Shown: positions 58,015-64,000 of the stretch, one piece after another
Layout: every line of letters begins with the position of its first letter
How positions within the stretch are numbered: position 1 is the stretch's first letter
Source: Podocnemis expansa
Lineage: Eukaryota; Chordata; Testudines; Podocnemididae
Assembly: GCA_007922195.1 (NCBI GenBank)
Contig: ML682059.1
Span: forward strand, 12,575,181 to 12,639,180
DNA: 64,000 nucleotides
Direction: 5' to 3'
The notes under the pieces: model-generated
What the model saw: only the letters and a program-made list of their open reading frames with translations
Told to the model about the DNA's origin: nothing
Databases searched by the model: none
Translations under genes and position numbers: made by a program

Positions 58015-58880
58015 GTGACAAATGGCAGATGAAATTCATTGTTAATAAAAGCAAAGTAAACCAGATGCGAAAAAATAATCCCACCACTGGAAAATGGTGG
58101 AGTCTAATCTGTTACTTAAACAAATCCTGGAGTCATTGTGGATAATTCTCTGAAAACGTTCCCTCAGTGTGCAGCAGCAGTGAAAAAGGGTAACAGAGTG
58201 TTAGGGAAGAAGAGGCAAGAACAATAGTAATGCCCTTATGTAAATGCATGATACATCCAAACCTTGAATACTGCATTGATTCTGGTCCCTCTATTTCAAA
58301 AATGGTATATTAAAATATTGGAAAAAGGGCAAAGAAGAGCAACAAAAGTAATTAGGCATGTGGAACAACTTATATATGAGGAGAGATTGCAAAAACTGGG
58401 GCTGTTCAGCTTAGAAAAGACTAGCTAAGGTGGGATATGATAAAAGTCTAGAAAATCTTGAACAGTATGGAAAGAGTAAATAGAGAAGGTTATTTACCCC
58501 TGGGCATAACATGAGGGCTCACCCAATGAAATTAATCACTAACAGGTTCAACACGAATAAAGAAATACTTCTTCAGGCAGTATACAGTGAATTTGTGGCA
58601 CTTATTGTAATGTGGTAGTATGAAGTCCAAAAGTACAACTGGCTGCAGAAAAAAAATTACATAAATTCATGGAGGAAAGGTTCATTGGTAGCAACTAGCT
58701 AATGTAGTCAGGGACACAACCCCATGCTCTGGGTGTCATAAATTTCCAACTGTTAGAAGGTGGAACTGGGCTATTGGGGATGAATCACTCAAAACTATCC
58801 TGTTCTGTTCATTCCCCCGAAGCATCTGGCACTGGCTAGATGGACCACTGGTCTGACCTTGAATGGTTGTTCTTATGACC
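58015..58880 (+). mobile_element. CR1-type LINE 3' end, sense
   Basis: Follows the reptile CR1 3' end: TGGAGTCATTGTGGATAATT, AACCTTGAATACTGCATTGA, GCAACAAAAGTAATTAGGCA, GAGGAGAGATTGCAAAAACT and GGGCTCACCCAATGAAATTA. It closes with CTAGATGGACCACTGGTCTG and TGGTTGTTCTTATG. Frames are broken. Confidence 0.88.
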
Positions 58881-61848
58881 CATCCCTAATAACAACAGAA
58901 AGCTTGATACCAGTTGAAAAGATGAGATTTCTAGCTGTGCAATGGCGCACACATCAGTTGCTTCTGGTCCTTGAAAGTCCAAACAAACAGAACTTCAAAG
59001 TAAAGAAAACCTCTTTTAGGTGCTTCTATTTTTTTCTCTCCCATAATTCCCTTGTATTTGGAGTCTTGAAACCAAATTTTCAATGAGGGTTAGGCACCTA
59101 AACTGCTTAGGTGCTTTTGAAAATTCCACTAAACACTTGCCTTCGTCTTTGAGTATCTAAATACATTTGAAAATCTGGCCTTGGTAACTAAGGCAGTTTG
59201 AGTCTTTGAGGCAAGTTGGTCCTCCCCTTGATCCAGAGCAGAGACTTGTCTGAGGAAACAGATGACAAAGAGAAATGGCCAACAAGCAGGCTGGACCAGT
59301 AACCAGATGTCAGTAGTCTTCCTAGGACTATGAAGGGGTAAGTGCCATGACCTTCACAGTAAAGAAATTCAAAACAAAGCCTGAAGAAAGAGACAAACCA
59401 GACCTGGAGAAAGTAGAGCAGCAGTGTGTATGGGTGCATACCCTGTGATGTTGTGCTGGTGTGAAATTTGTCACAGAAGTGGAAGTAAAATTTCTATGAG
59501 TTAGAACTCAAAGGAGGCTGCTGAGTGCCTAGAAAAGAGCAGGAAAAACTTCCTGTACCTGTGCAGTTCCTGAATATAGGCAGTTTATCCATATGGCTGG
59601 TGACCCAGGCCAAGGAGAATCTGTGAAATGATTTGCCTAAACCAAACTTCATTTGGAGGGACCTGTATAAAGCCAACAGGAGTAGCTGATACTGGATACT
59701 ATGTCCACTGTTGCGGCTTTATGCTGGTACCAAAAAAATACCTCACTGACAACATAAGTTCTGAACATAATTTGCTGAATTTACACTCTAAGAATAAATG
59801 AACCTACCACTGAGGAAAGGCTGACTGCTAGGTACGAGATTGTGTTTGAGGGTCTTTTTGGATTTGAAGGAGAGCGTTACCTGAATACAGCTCCCAGACG
59901 ATGCTGGTTGTACAAAGGTGCTGAACTATATCCTTGATGGTACTGGAAAAAGCAGGAGTCATAACCTGGGTTGGGAAACCCACACACTTGCATCAATTGC
60001 CTTCAGATCATATAGGAAAAGAATAACTGTTTGCAAGTGTGTTTGGACCTACAGGACCTTAATAAAGCTGTGTACACACAGTGTGATATTTTAGCCATTT
60101 TGCTATTCAGAAGAGTCTTCACTGTCCTTGATTGAAAGTATGACTGTTGGCAAATAAATTTGGACAAACATGTCTGCGCATTCAATACCCCACATGAAGG
60201 AAACTTTTGATATCTGCCATTTGGAGTCAAGGTGCCGCAAGTTAGATCTTTCAGCAGACTCAGCTAGCTGTGGTGGGCTGGCTGGTGCTGGAAGGGAAGG
60301 GAGAGCAGAGCCCTAGAGCCAGAGAGGCCAGGATCCATGGTGCTTCTGCTTCTCCCCCCTGGGCTAGCTGCTCTGCCCCAGCAGATCCTGGAACACAAGC
60401 TGAGGCCTGAGGCAGACCAGCCAGATGGCAATGCAGCACTCCAGAAGTGGGGGTTCCTCCTGTCCATAAGTGCTGTTGGATAGCATGGGAGCAGTGCAAA
60501 AACCAGTCCGAGATGGGAAGGATGATGGGATGGAGTAAAGAGGCGGGTACAGCAGTATGCAACATGCAATCCAATGGCAGCAGCACTCCAGGGGTGGGTA
60601 CTCCCTTCCCCTGGGAGTTCTGTCAGATGGAGGCAGGGCGGGACGACCACAGAGAAGGCCCTGGTCAGCAGCAGGCTGGGCAGTGCGAGCAGCAGATTGG
60701 ACTGGATTTTTGTGGGGCCACAGGGCCACCTTTTATCCTGGGGCCCAGGGCTGTAGCCCCTAAAGCCCCTGAGTTAATCCAGCCATGTATTTCTGAAGAG
60801 TATTAAGCAGAATTAAACCTCTAAGCTATATATGTAAACCCCTGAATATAGATGTTAATGACAGCAGCCAGTCAGCCTGAGAGAGAGAACAATGCAATTA
60901 ATTATTAACAAATATTTAATACATCCACAAACATTTGCAGAAAGTATTTGGAATACATTTGAATAACTTCTTAAGAATTATTTGGTAATAAACCTGTTGT
61001 GTTCTGTATACAATCTCTCCCTACTTCGCCGAGTACTATAATAGCCTTCAACAGAGCATGCTTTTGTAGTTTTATGTTTATATCTTACAGCAGATACGCA
61101 GACACATTCTGTCTGCTCTTCTCAGAGACAGTTTCTCCATGTCTGTAGTACAGCCTTGAAATGTATGTATGTGTCACCTGGAGGCTCCAGAGTCAGAAGA
61201 GAATGACAGCCTCAACTCCCCTCCAAATGCTTCAGAATCTCTTTGGCAAACAGCAGGTTCTTATAGCCAGCAGCAAGTACAAGTTTTGAGCCAATAGCTG
61301 ATGATCATCTTAATTTCCATCCGAATAGGGAATCTGTAGCCTGTATCCGAACTATCATCCTCAGAAGAAGGTGAGCTTTCTAGAGTCAAATAACATAAAG
61401 CTAGAACAAGATACTCCAGAGGGATTTTCTCTCCTGATTTGTTTGACTGCCTATCTGTTGAAGGATAATTGCTAACCTTACTGTGAACTCAACACAGGAA
61501 CCAGGGGAGATTCAGATAATAAGGAGACACTAACCTCTATTTTCTGATGATTATGATAGTATTTCTGCAAGCTTGGTAAGGAAAACCATTTCTAAAGTCA
61601 CCTACCATGGGGACTATCAAATATATTGTCCCTATCTATCGCACAACTTTGCTGAACATTTCCTCAAGACAAATGAATTGTGAGAAGTTTATCAGATTTC
61701 ATCATTAAGGTGTCATCATCCATCCCAGATGTCACAGGAATTATTCTACCATCTACCTGTCTGTGCCAGGACATCACCTTTGCACAGTCTGGTTGAACAG
61801 ATTACAGTCTTAATATATAAAAACCTATGAAACTGTTAAGAAAATTAT

Positions 61849-62070
61849 CAAGGAGTCTTGTGGTACTTTTAAAGACTGACAAATTTATTTATTGCATGCG
61901 CTTTCTTGGGAGAAAATTCCACTTTGTCAGACACCTGAAGGTGGAGAAAGAACTTACTGTAAATTCTGTATGTTTAACTGTCTGATGAAGTGGGATTTTC
62001 TCCCTGAAAGCTCATGCAATGAATGAATTTGTCAGTCTCTAAAAGTGCCACAAGATTCCTTGTTTGGAAC
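61849..62070. mobile_element. Foldback-family insertion with TSD
   Basis: Left arm CAAGGAGTCTTGTGGTACTT and TGCGCTTTCTTGGGAGAAAA; right arm GTCTGATGAAGTGGGATTTT and AGTGCCACAAGATTCCTTG. TTAAGAAAATTAT (61836-61848) and TTAAGAAAAATTAT (62071-62084) flank it, a 13 bp duplication with one indel. Confidence 0.82.
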
Positions 62071-62667
62071 TTAAGAAAAATTATGTGATTGTTAGTGGTA
62101 ATTCACCTTATATGTAAATTACATATGTCCTCAAAGTAGCCAACTGTATTAAAAAAGGCATCAGAGAAGCTGATGTGCATCAAAACAGCCACTCACAGAG
62201 GAAATAAGAGCTTCCACAATTAGATCTATAGCCATCTTCTTCTGGGGAAAGATGTATGGTCACATCTAAACAAATAAACAAGGCAGAGTTGTAGACATTC
62301 GTATCTTTCAGTAAGCACTACAGACTTGGCATGCAGTCTTCTGAAGATGCATCCTTTAGGAAAATGTTGCTTGATGTAGTGGTTCCCAAATAAATATCAA
62401 AATATTTGAAGGGAGGATATAGTCTTCTAATCTAGCTATTAATCTTTTTTTCTTTCTCCTTTCTTATTCTTGATTTGTAGTTTATAATTTCCCAGCAGTG
62501 AGATGTAGAAGAGAACCCACCTTAAGAATGGTAAACTTTTTGCCTGAAAATTTTCTTTCTAGAAATTGCATCTCCAGTAGTTTATCTCACCCAGAGGAAA
62601 TAGGAACATTGTACTGGGTTAATTGTTTAATATTTTGTTTAAAGTTATGAGAATACAATCAGGTGTG

Positions 62668-63332
62668 AGCTTTCATGGGAGAAAATCCAACTTCATCAGA
62701 TGCTTACAGAATGGAAGGAGTAAATGCAGGGAAGTGTAAGTCAAGGGATCAGGTCACACCACAATTAGTAAATCATCAATGGAGTGATCAGGAAGGTTGA
62801 AATGCTGACCCACTGGTTTTAGAGTATTGTGATTTCTGATATCAGATTTAGAAATCACAACACTCTAAAACCAGTGGGTCAGTATTTCAATCTTCCTGAT
62901 CACCTCATTGGTGATTTACTAATTGTGGTGCTCAGACAGATGAATACCAGATCAAGGGTTCTAAGAGAAGCTGCTGAGATTGAATTTATTTGCAAATTTG
63001 ATTGCATTGCTTAAGGGCTTAATAGGGACTTTGGATTTTTCTCTCATTCCAACAGGTGATTTGACCTCATCTTCCTCTATATGCTCTTCCCCAATGTTTG
63101 AATTTTTACAACTGCTTTGATTTGCTGTTACAGTGTGACCTGATCCCATGACTTACACTTTCCTGCATTTGTTTCCTCCCATTCTATAAGTTCCTCCATC
63201 TTCAAAGTGTCTGACAAAATGGGATTTTCTCCCATGAAAGCTCATGTAATAAAAATAAATTTGCTAGTCTTTAAGTGCCACAGGACTCCTTGTTCATTTT
63301 ACTGAACTAGACTAATACAGCTGCCCCTTCGG
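62668..63332. mobile_element. Head-to-head inverted Penelope-like insertion with 11 bp TSD
   Basis: 665 bp unit flanked by AATCAGGTGTG at 62657-62667 and 63333-63343. The left part is an inverted, internally deleted copy; the right part is a longer copy in plus orientation. They meet in a palindrome with arms of about 85 bp (62757-62840 and 62846-62930). The right copy encodes a GIY-YIG-like relic and ends in the same 3' sequence (CTCCCATGAAAGCTCATG, CCACAGGACTCCTTG, ACTGAACTAGACTAATACAG) that defines the short foldback family. Inverted, truncated dimers and variable target duplications are known for Penelope-like elements; assignment is by motif memory. Confidence 0.72.
62829..63055 (+). pseudogene. 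GIY-YIG endonuclease C-terminal relic (Penelope-like)
   Basis: Plus-strand frame reads VGQYFNLPDHLIGDLLIVVL, then REAAEIEFICKFDCIA, a TAA stop at 63012-63014, then GLNRDFGFFSHSN in the same frame. The H-FN-PDH-x-x-DL-x-x-x-VL..RE-x-x-x-I-KF..GLN pattern resembles the C-terminal half of the GIY-YIG domain fused to Penelope reverse transcriptases. The catalytic GIY-YIG start is missing because the copy is 5'-truncated. Confidence 0.55.
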
Positions 63333-64000
63333 AATCAGGTGTGCTTGCTAATTCTTGCCTGCTTGAATTATGAAAATGCTCAAGTGTACATCAAGAGGAA
63401 GAGGTGTGCCCTGAAGGACGTGGGTTTCATGGTTGTAACATTTCAGTTGCTACTGGAATCCTGCAGATATGTGCCTTCAGAAAGATGTTACTGGATGAGA
63501 AGCGATCTTCCAGCATTTCCTCTTTTGTATCTAGAATTACTCTGCACTTCTTCCTCTCCTAGTAGGTGCTTCTTTTTGCCTGTCTCAGCTCTGCTAGGTC
63601 AACATTAAGTATCTTCCTTGAGGACATGCCACTTGCAGATAAACTGCTGTGTATGGATTCATTAGGAGTTAATTTTGTACTTCCTTTTCTCTGTAATGAT
63701 AGTAAAATGGTAATAATTTTCTGTCTTTATCACAGTCCATCGGCATTGCTTGTAGCGGCAGTGTGGGGATTGCTACTTGGTAGAAGATTGGATCAGGCAT
63801 GTTTGACATGGAGAGCCTAAAATACTTGGCAGCTTGTGGGAGCAACTCTGTTCTGCTCTAAACTAGCTATGTGGGAGAATTATTCCAACCTATTGCCAAA
63901 GTGACTTCAATTTGCTTTACACAAACATGATTTAAAACATATGAATATGCAGAATTGTGAAGCGAGGGAGGACGTGACTGATTTGCGTGAGCTCTCAACC

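Larger units (their letters stand above)
56129..64000 (+). other. Intron 24, incomplete
   Basis: At least 7.9 kb with no further dynein exon found. Holds a GT/GA microsatellite, three Penelope-like or foldback insertions (57655-57820, 61849-62070, 62668-63332), a CR1 3' end (58015-58880) and a GC-richer block at about 60240-60780 that ends in a sequence like the edges of dispersed DNA transposons. 56580-57650, 58880-60240, 60780-61840, 62085-62656 and 63344-64000 show nothing I can name. Confidence 0.6.

Noticed and set aside
60240..60806. Several overlapping open frames of 100-128 codons
   Set aside because: GC-rich repeat-like block open in many frames on both strands; no coherent protein.
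1..64000. CRISPR arrays, bacterial operons, tRNA or rRNA genes
   Set aside because: Nothing of the kind was seen; the direct repeats present are transposons and microsatellites in a vertebrate intron-exon gene.
56129..64000. A further dynein exon (VHYDFGLRN-like) in the last 7.9 kb
   Set aside because: I scanned plus-strand frames by eye for the expected segment and found none; the next exon must lie beyond the window.

Overview
This window is nuclear DNA from a vertebrate, most likely a non-avian reptile (turtle favoured, crocodilian possible). The genes have GT-AG introns. The intronic repeats are a mix I associate with such genomes: many CR1-type LINE pieces, MIR-like and L2-like relics, hAT-like and foldback MITEs, a Ty3/Gypsy pol relic, a DIRS-type element and Penelope-like insertions. 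The organism call rests on this repeat content from memory, not on a search.

One gene accounts for all the coding sequence I can support. It is a plus-strand axonemal dynein heavy chain of the DNAH5/DNAH8 (outer-arm gamma) class. I resolve 24 consecutive internal exons between 100 and 56128. All 23 junctions keep frame and no exon has an internal stop, giving 4,027 nt (about 1,342 codons). The gene is open at both ends: exon 1 starts mid-codon and exon 24 ends before the next AAA1 segment. The order is N-terminal tail (exons 1-10), linker (exons 11-20), approach to the ring (exon 21) and AAA1 (exons 22-24), with Walker A GPAGTGKT in exon 22 and Walker B CFDEFNRI in exon 23. The protein would be an ATP-driven motor subunit of the ciliary outer arm. 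It matches neither mammalian DNAH5 nor DNAH8 clearly better as I recall them, so a third, non-mammalian paralogue is possible.

Layout: 252-8740 is a repeat-rich intron (GC-rich element, CR1, hAT-like MITEs, a tandem array of about 64 bp units, MIR-like piece, CR1 reverse-transcriptase relic). 8741-11974 carries exons 2-6. 11975-17124 is an intron with a CR1 that was itself hit by a later insertion. 17125-38113 carries exons 7-22 at moderate spacing. 38114-54793 is a 16.7 kb intron that separates Walker A from Walker B and holds a decayed Gypsy pol next to a DIRS-like element of about 5 kb. 54794-56128 carries exons 23-24. 56129-64000 is intron with a GT/GA microsatellite, a CR1 3' end and Penelope-like insertions.

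The most interesting non-genic structures are two. First, a 665 bp head-to-head inverted element at 62668-63332 is flanked by an 11 bp target duplication and carries a GIY-YIG-like coding relic; it appears to be the longer form of a short foldback family scattered through the window, with target duplications of 8-13 bp. Second, the DIRS-like element keeps its inverted terminal repeats, a junction-like internal complementary region and a recognisable gag, but I cannot see any reverse transcriptase or tyrosine recombinase.
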